A stretch of 27,665 nt of DNA from Spirogloea muscicola (Eukaryota > Streptophyta > Zygnematophyceae > Spirogloeales > Spirogloeaceae): the NCBI GenBank assembly GCA_009602725.1, contig WELB01000040.1, positions 308,125-335,789 on the forward strand, in the 5' to 3' direction. Each line of letters opens with the position of its first letter. The stretch's first letter is position 1. Of the stretch, positions 12,340 through 22,360 are shown in pieces. The translations under genes were made by a program, and so were the position numbers. The notes under the pieces were generated by a model. It ran no database searches and was not told where the DNA came from. It saw nothing but the letters and a program-made list of their open reading frames with translations.

Positions 12340-14444
12340 ATGGCTGCGGCCTTGCAGCTAGCGCAGCCGGTCTGCTGCAGGGCTGCACTGGAAAGGAACG
12401 GCGATGGCCGCCTCGCCCTGGCGCCGCCACTTGGTTGCGGCAGCGGAAGGCTTTGGCGCTGGAGGCCGAGGCAGCGGCAGGACAGCTGCGTGAGGGGCCC
12501 TCCGCCACTGCCGCTGCAGTGCCTGCCCTCCTCCGCCTCGTCTGCCAGAAGTGCCACTGCCGGCGCCGCAAGCCAGGCGCGGCTGGCCAAGGACGACCTC
12601 CTCGCCGCCATCGCGGGCTCCGAGCGTGGCGTGCGCACCTGCACCGCAGTATGTGCCTAACTGCTGTCACCACCATAGCCGAGCTCATGGGTTCTCAAAC
12701 GATGTGGGTGCCCACAGAAGTTCCACCAGCAGCAGCCCCTGTGGCATCCGGCGATACGGCGGCAGCTGAAAGCTAAGCCCTGAATGCTTGACCTTCACCA
12801 TAAGGTTATGTGATGGCAAAACGTCAAGCAGCAGGAGCGCGGCGCGGTGCTGCGGCCCGTGGAGGCGCTGGCGGCGCTGGGTGCGGAGGCCGTTACCACC
12901 GGCCCGGGCCTGAGCGCCACATGGCGCCTGCTGTGGACGACCGAGAGGGAGACGCTGTTCATCCTGCGGCGCGCCGCCGGCTGGTTTGGCACGAGCGCTG
13001 GCGACGTCCTCCAGGTAATTAGACTTGCTTGACGTTTAACCTCCCTGCCTCACCTGGATTAGCGGATCATAAGCTGGGACGCCTTTACGCTGATTTCTAA
13101 GCCCCTCTAGGTCCAGACCCTCCTGCTGCAAGCACCTCAAGCACTCTATGTATGACAGTCCCATTTGAACGATCAGTCGTTCTCGAGCCCTGAACCCCAT
13201 TGTTTTCTCAAAGCATCATGCACCAGAGACTTGCCAACATACGCCCAGTCACTCACTGAAGAAGCGTTGCACGTTCTGCTGGTAGGGAGTGTCCATGGCA
13301 GCACCACCATCCCACTAATGCCTCGGCCCTCAAAGCTGAACCCTAGGTTTCAGGGCCCTCAACCCTGAACCCTGATCCACAAGCCCAAATGTGAGTTGTT
13401 GCTGTCGTTAACTGAAGTTGACATGCATGTCTAGCTTGGAAAAATCCGTGAAACCGTGAAACGCGTCTTAGTCCTCTTTCTAGAAGACTCAGGCTTCACT
13501 CCTGAGCTCTAGGTGCTCTTTGGGTTTAAGGGACTTGTTTGTACTAAGCAAGGGAGGCAGGCTGGCAGCCATGCATTGGGAGCCATGTGTTCGTTGAACA
13601 TGATCTGCTCCTGATGACCTCCTTCGTGGGGCCTGCTGCGAGACCTGCCCAGGTGATTGACGTGGAGAAAGCACGGCTGAACAACGTGATCCTCTTCCCC
13701 CCCAGTGGCGCTTTCATCGTGGACTCCTCGCTGCAGGTCGCCTCTCAACAGCGCATGAATTTCCGGTGAGGCTGCCGTGTCTCGCCCAATAGCTTCACTT
13801 CAGGCTCACATTCAGTATGACCAGTGCGTGCAGGGTTGATGTCACTTCTACACATTAGCAGCTTGGCTGCTGGCTCAGTAACAGCAGCTTATAAGAAGGA
13901 AACAGAGCAAGAGGCGGTCCTGAAGCCTGGTTTGCTGCTTTGCCTCCACTGGCGTGCTGGGCATGCCGGGTCCGCAGCTTCACAGGGGCTAAACTCAAGA
14001 CAGCGGGCCGCACCTTTAGGCTGCCTCCTTTTGGGCAGGGCTGGTGAGCAAGCCTCCTCTGAGTATTTTGATGATACAAGAGGGTAACCGTAAACCCTAA
14101 ACCCTAAATGCCACCTTCTTTAGTGCGGAATGACGTAATTCCTAGGACCAACTCATAGATGCTCGGCTGTGGAGAATTGGTACGAGTTGTAAAGGCAGGC
14201 TCAGGCTCGACTGTGAACCAGCATAGTTTCCAGGTCGCATAGTAATTGCTTAGGTCTGCCTCCCTCTGTACTACTGCTTCAGAGTTTTTGCAAATATGAT
14301 TGTTGAACACAGGATATTCCTTCTTACCACCTGAGCAGGTTTGACAGCGTCTTCATGGACGACCAGCTACGAGTGGCCAAGGATTCTAGAGGAGACGTGC
14401 TCATCGTTGAGCGAGCTCCATATGCTTGGACTGATGAGGCATGA
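12340..14444 (+). CDS. FBN6: Plastid-lipid-associated protein, fibrillin 6 / PAP8 type
   Basis: PAP/fibrillin lipocalin-like protein of plastids, tied to thylakoid and plastoglobule lipid membranes. Five exons in matching phases: 12340-12648, 12835-13014, 13653-13765, 13978-14043, 14339-14444, giving 257 aa. Exon 1 carries an Ala/Arg/Ser-rich N-terminus typical of a plastid transit peptide and ends LLAAIAGSERGVRT. Exon 2 holds the PAP core TWRLLWTTERETLF (132-145) and GWFGTSAGDVLQ. Exon 3 has VIDVEKARLNNVILFPPSGA and VASQQRMNF. Exon 4 has FRLPPFGQGW. Exon 5 has FDSVFMDDQLRVAKDSRGD, then ERAPYAWTDEA and stop. The WTTE-LF, VIDVxK and ERAPY motifs resemble plant PAP8 (FBN6) more than other fibrillins. 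The gene looks intact. Introns 2 and 4 contain telomere-like motifs. Confidence 0.95.
13325..13377 (+). repeat. Degenerate telomere-like repeats in FBN6 intron 2
   Basis: AACCCT units recur with small changes (GAACCCTAGG, CAACCCTGAACCCTG). They resemble CCCTAAA telomeric repeats but are degenerate. Confidence 0.5.
14092..14108 (+). repeat. Interstitial telomere motif in FBN6 intron 4
   Basis: AAACCCTAAACCCTAAA is two full units of the CCCTAAA (TTTAGGG) plant/Chlorella-type telomere repeat. It is short, and lies between exons 4 and 5 of the fibrillin gene. Confidence 0.75.
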
Positions 14445-14917
14445 CGTGATCTCACAATGGTCAATTCAATTGATGAACCAACCTGCACCCTCATCCTCTC
14501 AACCTACGTGCTGGCACAGGATTCACCGGCATGAAGTGACATTCCATCAAGCCGCCAGCACAGAGGGACCCTTTGTATAAGCAGCAATGCATTTTCTACA
14601 ACTACAGTAATAGGCACGCCTTGGCATTGAGTGAGGCAAGATGACCTGCCATTGTTGAAATCATGCTAGCTGGGAGGATTACGTGACTATTTGTACAATG
14701 TTGGCCCTCAGAAGACGGTGCACCAGTCCGACATATTGAGGTCAGTTCCTCCAGGACCGCCAATGCTGGGGGTGCAGTGGTGCACTTCAGACTTTGACAA
14801 ATCGGAGGGATTTGGGGTTCAGGTTCGCAAGACCAGTCACAATCTCAACTAGGCATGGACATGTGATGGCAAGAGTCATGGCCTGGGGGTTTCTAATGCT
14901 GAACGACTAAGGATGCC
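14445..14917. other. Convergent intergenic region FBN6 / VPS24
   Basis: The two genes end tail to tail here, 473 bp apart. I see no further gene, repeat or clear hairpin; the stretch should hold both 3' UTRs. Confidence 0.7.
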
Positions 14918-16630
14918 CTATGTCCTGACGGAGTTGAATCTTGCTCGAAGCGCCTCGAGCTCCGCAGCATCACCACCGTTGTCACCTCCACCAGCCTCTG
15001 CAAGGAGCTCCTCCGCTTGCTGCACAACACAAGCTGCCTCATCTAAATTTGCAACATGGAGGGCCTAAGATCAAGTTGGCAACTTGGATGCAACACAGAC
15101 GTGGTTGCACAATGCAGCAAGATACAATGTGCCCAAATCACTCCTTGCTCATGTACCAACTACTCATTCCCGCTTACGTCATTGCCCTTCCAGACAGGCT
15201 TGTCAGTTGGGCATGCCATCTCATATGCAGGTAATACTTGCAGGCAACCACGACAGCGACTGCCCTGAGTCTCGCACCCCTAGACCTCGGACCCTGGATG
15301 GTCGGATGTCCAACTGTAGCGACTGTGTAACGTGGAGAACCTGTGTCTTTAAGTTGGCCTCATCATAGGATGTAGGCCAGAGTGCAACCCTCCTCACCTT
15401 TTCGACCACTTGCTGCTGCTTCGCTGGCAGCTGTTGCTCCCTCTCTCTCCTCGCCGCAGACGGCAGCTGTGCGGCAGTCTCGCCAGCTATCTCCGACAGA
15501 ACCTTGTCGACCTCCTCCTCCGTCTCCTCCTCGATCTCGTCCGTGTCCAGCGCCGAATCAATGGACTCAGACACCATCTCCTCCATGACCCCCGCCTGCT
15601 CAGGAACCGCCGGGGCAAGGAGAACAGGCCCTTATCTCAGAGAAATGGTTTAGATGACCTAAACAGAGCTCGGTCAAAGCATGACCTCTGCACCCCTAAC
15701 CTCTGCTGTACTAGAGAGAAAAGTAAAGAGAGGGATGTTCAAGAGTCAGTTTCTGTCTTGCAGCAGATATGTTGAAGGTCAGCTCATGAGTGTAATGAAT
15801 TAGGCTTCAGGCTTTGGAGGAGTGCATCACTCTTTCACCTTCATAAGCTCCTGGGAGAGCTCCTGCATCTGGGCGGACACTTCTGGCGCCTTCACCAGGC
15901 CATTGACGAGCTTCATGACCTCTGCGCTCTTCTGCAGGTGGCCGACGGCTCGCACCGTCGCTGCGGCGCACAAAGCCAGATGGGTCGGCGTCAACCACGC
16001 AGCGAAAGTAGTCCCAGCTGCATGCAAGCAGTTGACCAGAGAGGGCACTCGGCGACTCGGAGAATCCAGAGGGCGTCGTGGGTCAGATTCCAACCTAGGT
16101 TCTCGCCGAGGTGCATGGAGATGGAGTTGAGCTGCGCGCGGTTCTCATAGAGCCTGGCCACCGTCCTCCTCGACATCACGATCTCCTTGGCGAGGTGCTG
16201 AGCCGCAGGGCAAAGTGATGTGAAACAAGGTGATCCACAGGCAGTGCAATGAGGGCGCAGATATGAGAGGGCCCCATTATTTTTAGGGACGCTGGCTCAG
16301 GGAGAGGATGAGTGTCAGGGCTTGACGCTAAGTCTTCGCCCAGCCGGCAGAGCAGCGTCCCCGGGCTCGGCCAGAGGGCTCCCAGAGCAGCGCCGTGACC
16401 AGCCGCCAGTTGCCGGAAGCGCTGGTCGTCCGGCACAAGGCCGGCCTCTCACGGGAGCTGGGGCGGAGAGGCGGACGGCGGCGGGCGGGCGGACCTTGGC
16501 CGAGGTGAGGTCGTTGCGCTTGGCGGCGTCCTTGATGGACTTGCGAACCGCCGTCTCCTCCCGCTGGATGTCTGCGCCCGAGCGCCGCCGGCCACAGTCA
16601 ACGCCAGGACAGGCGGGCCGCGAATGGCAA

Positions 16631-16666
<36 letters not shown>

Positions 16667-16799
16667 GGGTGGAACCTCGAATCTGGCGCTCGATGTTGCG
16701 GGCCTCCTGGCGCACACGCCGCTGCCACTCCCGCACCTGCTGCTGCGGCGTCAGCCGCGGCTTGAACACGCCCCGCACCGACTCCACCGCCTTCTGCAT
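14918..16799 (-). CDS. VPS24: ESCRT-III subunit VPS24 / CHMP3
   Basis: Core ESCRT-III protein that polymerises on endosomal membranes for multivesicular-body sorting and scission. Six minus-strand exons in consistent phase: 16799-16676, 16571-16495, 16197-16095, 15960-15839, 15595-15398, 15019-14918 (241 aa, close to the usual 220-230). Exon 1 has the basic helix KPRLTPQQQVREWQRRVRQE and NIERQIR. Exon 2 has REETAVRKSIKDAAKRNDL. Exon 3 has KEIVMSRRTVARLYENRAQL and SISMHLGE. Exon 4 has VGHLQKSAEVMKLVNGLVKA. Exon 5 has the acidic IEEETEEEVDKVLSEIAGET block, nearly as in plant VPS24. Exon 6 ends in the MIM helix ELEALRARFNSVRT, the expected binding site for the Vps4 MIT domain. The gene looks whole. 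The ATG is followed upstream by a CCG repeat in the presumed 5' UTR. Confidence 0.96.
16628..16668. repeat. (GGC)n microsatellite in VPS24 intron 1
   Basis: An almost pure GGC run lies between exons 1 and 2 of the VPS24 gene. It produces poly-Ala/poly-Arg shadow frames. Confidence 0.93.
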
Positions 16800-16815
16800 C
16801 CTCCTCCGCTCCTCC

Positions 16816-16816
<1 letters not shown>

Positions 16817-16861
<45 letters not shown>

Positions 16862-16862
16862 A
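16817..16862. repeat. (CCG)n microsatellite upstream of VPS24 ATG
   Basis: A CCG run begins about 18 bases upstream of the VPS24 start codon (minus strand), hence most likely in its 5' UTR. On the minus strand it is a GGC run, which could fold or form G-rich structure in the leader. Confidence 0.93.
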
Positions 16863-16869
16863 GACTGCG

Positions 16870-17204
16870 GCGCGCCCGCCGGAGGCGGCGGCGCTGCTGG
16901 GCTGACGGCCCTAGCGATACCCAGCCACCGTGCACTTAGGGCGCGGCCTGGGGCAGACGTGGCCCACCCGCCATGACGTGGACGCGCTCTTTGCGCAGGT
17001 GGCAGTCAATGGCGGCTGACGTGGAAGCGCTGGCGCGGGGGCCCGATTCCGTGTTCGCAAGCTGTCGCTTGGAAGCCCAGACCATGGCATGGCCTCAAAT
17101 GAGAAATACTTTGATTTTCTCCGTCGTACGACGTCTCGACTTCTGCTCCCCATCTCGGTTCCTGCTCTAATGGGTGCTTGTACAAGACGGACACATTTGT
17201 CCTC
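16870..17204. other. VPS24 5' flank, no gene recognised
   Basis: G+C-rich near the VPS24 start and more mixed further right. A long minus-strand open frame crosses this stretch into repeat A, but only its repeat A part has any similarity elsewhere in the window. No TATA box was found. Confidence 0.45.
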
Positions 17205-17548
17205 CTTGAGCGATGGAGGGCCTGTGTGGCCAAGTACAAAGGCAAGCAACATTGACAAATGCACATCACCTGCTACTAAGCTGACCCGCTCAGTCAGCAC
17301 ATAGAGGTTGCCAACTGATGCCCGAATATCGGACGGCAATGGACAAGCTCTTGTGCCACCAGCTAAAGCTCGACCAGCTTTATGTGCATCGCATAAGCCT
17401 GAGCTCGCTGCAGACAAGCTGACACTCGGCGTCGCAAAAATGACAGATAGGCTGCCGGCATGCCCATCTGGGCTGGAAGCATACCCTCGCATCGTGCGTA
17501 TCCCAGACTCTCTATGTTCTCAAGTGGAAAATGGAAGCGAGGACCCAT
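17205..17548 (-). repeat. Repeat A, copy 1 (coding-like)
   Basis: About 75-80% identical by eye to 22040-22360 over some 300 bp in the same orientation. Minus-strand frames show conserved peptides: MGMPAAYLSF and RRRVSACLQRAQAYAMH at 17470-17390, HKAGRALAGG near 17380, then ASVGNLYVLTERVSLVAGD down to about 17260. These align with the upstream part of the coding-like tail at 21.4-21.55 kb, where RMRLAVSVQRSLALAVH and AGRALA occur in the same order. The protein family was not recognised. Nothing shows this copy to be an expressed gene. Confidence 0.65.
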
Positions 17549-18655
17549 GAACGATGATTAGTGGTATTGCAAGTCTCCTTCGTGAAGCTGTGGAGCTCGG
17601 AAAGCAGCAGGAGGGCATGAAAAGACCCATCCCCCCTGACGAGGAGCTGGAAATTGACGCTGGCCGCAGTCCCGAGATGTTACGCTGTCGGCCCAAGTGG
17701 GACGAACTCGGATGAATGGGCTTCGTCAGTGGACAGGTAATGTCAAGAGCTGCTTATTCATCAGTCACAATATCCAGACTCGCTGCCCCCTTAGCCCAGC
17801 AGCCGTTGCACAGGCCGCCTGAGACACGGTCAGCAGGGGCATTCTTTGCAGCTTGCTCGTGACTTCGTTGCGTGACGACGTCTAGCTGCACTACTAGCAG
17901 CGATGGTGGCATTGGCAAGGGCAAAGGTTTTCCTTGGACACGCGTGTGCGCAACGGCTAATCTTGTACACATTTGACCCCCAAAAGTGGTAAAGTGTCAC
18001 AGCAAACCCCCACGACCGGCATCAGTTCTACCTGGAGACGTTTTCGGTCTCGTCCATGTACAAGCAACCTACAAGGTTAGCTGGCGACTTGCATGCTCTA
18101 ATCAGCAGATTGATAAGTACAAGTGTTGTGCTCACGTGATTCAAGCCAGAAGATATGTTTGATGTGTCATGCATGGCGCTATAGATGCAGGCTGCACGAT
18201 TTTCATACTAGGGCCAGATATGACAAGTTGTAATGCTCTGATGTATGGTCGAGCTGCTACAGTTATACGGAGCTGCGGCAAGTTCTCGGGATGCCATGGG
18301 GAGGACTCCCTATCTTCTTCAAGCTGTCTAGAAAGACTAGCAGGAGGGACTGTATAGTCTGGGTAGTGGAGCCATCGTAGTGGTACTTATTCACTGCGCC
18401 TGATTATTCCTGAATCCTAGCTTGTGCCTGATGGTTACATACTCCTAGGCAAGGGTGGGAAGAATCTTGCTGGATCCAGCCTTCTCTAAGAAGGAAGGGC
18501 AACGGATCCATGCAAGCATCTCCCGATCCATACACTGGTCATCGAGAGGCTGCTCTGGAATGGCCAGAGCTTGTTCTCTAACACCACGAGCTCAACGAGG
18601 GCTGGGTGCAAATGAATTTGCTAGGTTGACTAGGGTTGCTGCAAGGGCAGTTGAG
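17548..18655 (+). other. Unassigned stretch with exon-like plus-strand frames
   Basis: No gene could be completed. An ATG at 17550 opens a 54-codon frame containing LLREAVELGKQQEGMKRPIP and DEELEIDAG, acidic and protein-like, ending near 17714. A second frame at about 18008-18080 reads HQFYLETFSVSSMYKQPT before a GTTAGC donor. A third follows a CTAG acceptor at 18420 with LVPDGYILLGKGGK. These may be exons of one plus-strand gene ending before the convergent minus-strand gene, but junction phases were not established and the protein was not recognised. Confidence 0.3.
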
Positions 18656-19564
18656 TCAGAAGCTTGCGGACTTGATTAAACCTGTGGTCTTCCGTGCTTG
18701 CTTGGCACGGGCAGTCCTTGACTTGGACTCGATGACCCTGAAGGTCATGGTGGCAGAGGATGTGGGATTTCGGGGTACTGCGTACACTTCATCGCCCTTG
18801 ACATTAAGCTTGAGCGCCTCAACAATGTGGGCGGGCAGGAGCACAGGGCACACTGCACATGACAAGTTGAAAACTGGTCAGCCTCAACGCGCAGATGCTG
18901 GAAAATGCATGCTGGAAGACCAGCAAGACCAGCAGAATATTAGAAGCAGTGGCAGACTGACATCATGAAAGGGTGCAGCTGCAGGCTCACCAGGCTTCTT
19001 GTTGGCAGGCTTTGCAGGAGTGCTAGCCTTGGGCAGGAAGACCCCAGTCCCGCTCAACTCCTGGGTCGCGGCAATGGAGGTGGTGGCGAGAGGAGGTGCC
19101 GCCCTTGCGGCCTGCTGCTGGTGCTGCGCCTGCTTCTTCTTGGGCTTCCGCTTCCCGGTCTTCTCAGCGAGGGTCTCAGAAGCATACAGAAGGTCCCACG
19201 CCTGGGCGCCCTTTCCAGCCAGTACCGATGTGGGAGAGGAGCCCTGGGAGCAGGAAGGGCTGGTGAAGGACGAGGAGGATGCGGAGAAGTCGGAGGAGGA
19301 GGAGCTGGTGCGGCTGAGGCCGCCTGCCGGCAGCTCGGACAGCATGGACATTGCGACGCGCTCGGCTGTCTCGGCGAGGTCGTCCTCCTCCGAGGCGTCC
19401 GAGATGTCGCCGTCAGAGAAGCTGCCGCGGCGGGAAGCGCCGCGCGGCGGATTGAAGCTCCGCCAGGCCGTGGGCGACGGGATGGCGTACGGCGCCTGGC
19501 ACTCGGGCGCGGGAGGCATCCTGGCCAGGATCTCGGCGTGCACGGGGGCGATCTCGAACGCCAT
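18656..19564 (-). CDS. Unrecognised Ser-rich protein, 256 aa
   Basis: Two minus-strand exons, 19564-18991 and 18852-18656, join in phase 1 across a GTGAGC...GTGCAG intron; total length is an exact multiple of three. Start ATG at 19564 in a GGCCATGGC-like setting. The layout is: conserved-looking N-terminus with HAEILARMPP and APYAIPSPTAWRSF (9-37); an acidic patch DGDISDASEEDDLAE (51-65); a serine-rich stretch (84-113); AWDLLYAS (122-129); a basic run KRKPKKK (138-144) followed by Gln-rich sequence; and a C-terminal block ALKLNVKGDEVYAVPRNP (204-221) ending in Lys/Arg-rich sequence. There is no signal peptide or membrane segment. It could be a nuclear or regulatory protein given the basic and Ser-rich parts, but no function is claimed. 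Confidence 0.72.
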
Positions 19565-20220
19565 GGCCGCCTTGGCTGGCTGGCTGTGGCCCCGTGCCTC
19601 GGCTGCGCCTGGCGTAGCGTAGTCGGGGAGACGAAGCTGAGATGGGTTGTAGGCGATGGAGAGAACGCCGAGACGGGTTGTGGGCGGGAGAGAGAGCGGC
19701 TGGCTCGGGCGCTAACCGAGGCGGCTGCGAGGGAGCTGGGAGGAGTGAGTCAGTGAAAGAATTGGTGGGCGTTCTTTCTGGCGATGGCCAGCGACGTGTC
19801 GGGGAGGTCTTATATCGCGCCGCCTCGAGGAGGGGGGGGGCGTGGATGGCGGGCCGGGTCGCAGCCCGGCCGCTCCGCCGTGCCGCGACAAGTCTCTGCT
19901 CCGATTTCCTGGCCGCATGCGGCCCGCCCGGGGGCCGCCGCGTGGCGGCGGCGCCGGCACGCTCTGATTGGGCCATGGTGAGGTGCGGCGGGCTCTTATT
20001 GGGCCTGCGTTGCCCGTGCTCCGAACATCTCGGGTCGGGGTCGTGCGGCGGCCGGCCGGCGGTTGTGCGGCGGCCGGGGCTGTCACCGTCCATGGTGACG
20101 TGGCAGTATCCATGGGGTTGCTGCCCGGCAGCGGGCTCCTGGCTGCAGCAGACGCCTGTCCGCTTTGAGGGCCCCCCCTCCGGCGGGCCCTGTGGTTCAG
20201 CGGCCCTTGTCCGAATCTAG
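19565..20220. promoter_or_regulatory. G+C-rich 5' region of the 256-aa gene
   Basis: A CpG-rich stretch directly upstream (minus orientation) of the start at 19564, with long open frames on both strands that are explained by high G+C rather than coding. It probably contains the promoter and 5' UTR. Confidence 0.45.
19807..19820 (-). promoter_or_regulatory. TATA-like box for the 256-aa gene
   Basis: On the minus strand the sequence is GCGCGATATAAGAC, an A/T island within a G+C-rich region about 245 bases upstream of the start codon. It is a plausible TATA box if the 5' UTR is about 200 bases long. Confidence 0.4.
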
Positions 20221-20738
20221 CACGGGGTCACCCGACCCGCTCGATAACGGAGAAGATAGGGTCTTCCAAACGGCAGCGGTAGCTGTGAAGAGGGCCTCCT
20301 TCGGACCTTGCAGTCTGGTTTTCTGGCTTTTTCTGGCCATTATGGCGTCACCCCTCGGGAAGAGGAGCTTCCTCTTTAAAGGCTCTCCACATGAAAGGTA
20401 GGCCAGCCCCCCACCAACAATGGGACTACCGAACCGTCCGTTGGACGATAGCTTACCCAGCCTGGAGTAGAAAGTGCTCGCCCATAAAGAAGAAGGGCTG
20501 GCAAAGCCAGCCCGAAAAGAATGGACAATGTCCAAAGCCAAAGAAAGAGGAGCCGGAAAAGGACTACACTACAAAGAAGAAGGACTACACTACAAAACAC
20601 AAGACGATGCAGAGGGAAACTCAGTACCCGCCTGGAGACGGCCTGGCCATGGAGTTTTCTACGGAGCCGGGCGTGCAACCCGCTTCTCTCATCTTCTGAC
20701 ATCTCTTTTGACTCTTTCACAGGCCTCGCCCTTTATAA

Positions 20739-21657
20739 AAAGCAAGCGCGGCCAGATTAACTGGTGGCTGGGAGAGGCCAGCCCAAAAGAATGTTTGAAG
20801 CCCTTTGCAAGAAGTGCTTTTCCTATATCCGGTGGACTGTTGGACCTATTCGCTATGTTTAGAGCGGACCTGGCCTCTCCGAGCTTCATACCGCCACTCG
20901 AGCGGACTTAGATAAGTGGCTCTTCTAATGGGGGCAAGGGCTGTGACAAGCCAGCCCGAATAGAATTGACGAAGGTTCGAAGGGTCCAAAATGACGGAGG
21001 GGCCTAAAGCCACAATGTGCGGGCATAGTGTCGTCGAGACGACGCTCCTATAAGCTCCTCGACGGCCGCCCACTGTCAGACGCCCCAACGTGCCCGACGT
21101 CCGCCCACCTCATGGCTGGATACGGTTGACGCCTCACGACGCGGCTGAGACTCCTGAGGCCGTCGCTGCCCTGGGGATGCCCTGACGTGGGGCGATCTCT
21201 CCGGGGGAGGAGGGGCGAGCTGATCCCCGGTGGGGCCCGCCTCCGACGTCCCGTGCGGGGCACCCCACTCAGTGGCGCGGCCACGTCCCAACGTCGCGGG
21301 GGTTGCTGGCGCACGGAAAGTGGCTGCCCGGGGCCGTCGTCGCATCACCGCTCAGCGCTTCCATGTCGCCGGGTCCCTCGCCCAAGTTTACCGGATGCGC
21401 CTGGCCGTCTCTGTGCAGCGGTCCCTAGCTCTTGCGGTCCACTTGCGCGCAGGCCGCGCTCTGGCGGCGGCCTCCGGCTTCCGTCAGGGCGACGTCTTTC
21501 CGCCTGCTAGCTACTCAGATTTGCATCTACTGACGAGAGGTTACTGAGAGTTCGCGTACTGCTGTCTCAGTCCTTAGCACTCCGACTCCTTCAGACCTTG
21601 TCCATTTTTTTGGGCTGGCCTCTCCCAGCCACCAGTTAATCTGGCCGCGCTTGCTTT
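20739..21657. mobile_element. Element bounded by 50-bp inverted repeats
   Basis: 20739-20788 and 21608-21657 are inverted copies, essentially identical over about 50 bp, with outer ends AAAGCAAGCGCGGCCAG and its complement. The 919-bp span could be a non-autonomous DNA transposon with terminal inverted repeats. However, no target-site duplication is visible, and the same end also occurs at about 25120-25171. The interior contains an R copy, a G+C-rich island and a coding-like tail. No transposase was found. Confidence 0.45.
21230..21547 (+). other. Coding-like tail, copy T1 (longest)
   Basis: An open frame without a certain start ends with the family tail. RMRLAVSVQRSLALAVH and AGRALAAASGFRQGD are followed by ASYSDLHLLTRGY and stop at 21547. 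The same order of motifs, with changes mainly at third codon positions, recurs in copy T6 at 24380-24469 and partly in repeat A. An internal ATG at about 21395 would give a product of some 50 residues. It may be a small gene or a fragment of a larger one; the family was not recognised. Confidence 0.45.
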
Positions 21658-21766
21658 CAGCGCAAAGTGGCGCGCCTTGTCCTCCGTCGTCTTTGCCGCG
21701 GCCCCTTCGAACCTTGTCAATTCTTTTCGGGCTGGCTCATCACAGCGTCTTTCTCTATAACAGCCC

Positions 21767-22165
21767 TTGCCCCCAATTGGGAGAATCACTTCTTCTTCTT
21801 CTTTGCCGCGGCGGCCGGAGAAGAATGCTGGTGCTGATGTTCGAAGAGCGGCTATAAACAAAACTGAGCTTGTGGCTTTCCTAAAAGAAGAAAGACGCCA
21901 GGAGAAGGCGCAAAGCAGAAGCAAAAGCAAGCCGACCATGGTCATTCTGCTGAACCTGCGGCCCGCCGACTGGCTACCGCGTGCCGGTTCGGCTGCTTTT
22001 TCTGCGGAAGCGACCCAGAAGAAGAAGAAAAGGGAATGGAGTGTATTGAGTGATAGAGGGCTTGAAGAGCAAAATTGGAACGGCAAGCACAGCAACAGAT
22101 GTTCATCACCTGCTGCTAAGCTGACCCGCTCAGTAACCCACGAGTCAGCACGTAGAGGTCGCTAA
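21767..22165 (+). other. Open frame overlapping repeat A copy 2
   Basis: A 132-codon frame containing a Lys/Arg/Glu-rich middle and VILLNLRPADWLPRAG, which resembles LLLLNLRGGDYLSA of tail copy T4. Its 3' part runs antisense through repeat A copy 2, so that part is probably not coding. It is reported because of the partial match to the tail family, not as a gene. Confidence 0.25.
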
Positions 22166-22360
22166 CCGATGCCCGAATACCGGACGGCAGTCGACAAGCC
22201 TTTCTGCCACCAGCTAAAGCTCGACCAGCTTTCTGGTGCAAAGCATGAGCCTGAGCTCGCTGCAGATAGGCTGACACATGACGTTGACAAAAAGACTATA
22301 GGCTGCCGGCATGCCCATCTCGGCTGCAAGCATATTTTCACGTCATGCACATCCTAGATT
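22040..22360 (-). repeat. Repeat A, copy 2 (coding-like)
   Basis: Second long copy of the family found at 17205-17548, in the same orientation. Shared blocks include GCTGACCCGCTCAGT, CCACCAGCTAAAGCTCGACC and GCCGGCATGCCCATC. On the minus strand it reads KAGRALAGG, then ASVSDLYVLTRG, so it carries the S-D-L-x-x-L-T-R signature of the tail family, and further on VTERVSLAAGD. It is not a complete gene by itself. Confidence 0.65.

Noticed and set aside
12260-12688. 142-codon minus-strand frame
   Set aside because: Antisense shadow of FBN6 exon 1.
16911-17492. 193-codon minus-strand frame
   Set aside because: The part within repeat A is shared with other copies, but the rest has no support and the frame looks like chance read-through of G+C-rich DNA; kept only as repeat A.
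18965-19756. 263-codon plus-strand frame opposite the 256-aa gene
   Set aside because: It is the antisense shadow of exon 1; the minus strand has the matching splice phases.
19413-20093. 226-codon minus-strand frame upstream of the 256-aa gene
   Set aside because: It is rich in Pro, Arg and Ser, overlaps the real exon out of frame and fits composition alone.
20376-20720. 114-codon minus-strand hydrophobic frame
   Set aside because: Its hydrophobic stretch is the R repeat read in one frame; R copies elsewhere do not keep that frame.
17205-22360. Repeat A as a tRNA-derived SINE
   Set aside because: No convincing A and B boxes or poly(A) tail; the conserved peptides point to a protein-coding origin instead.
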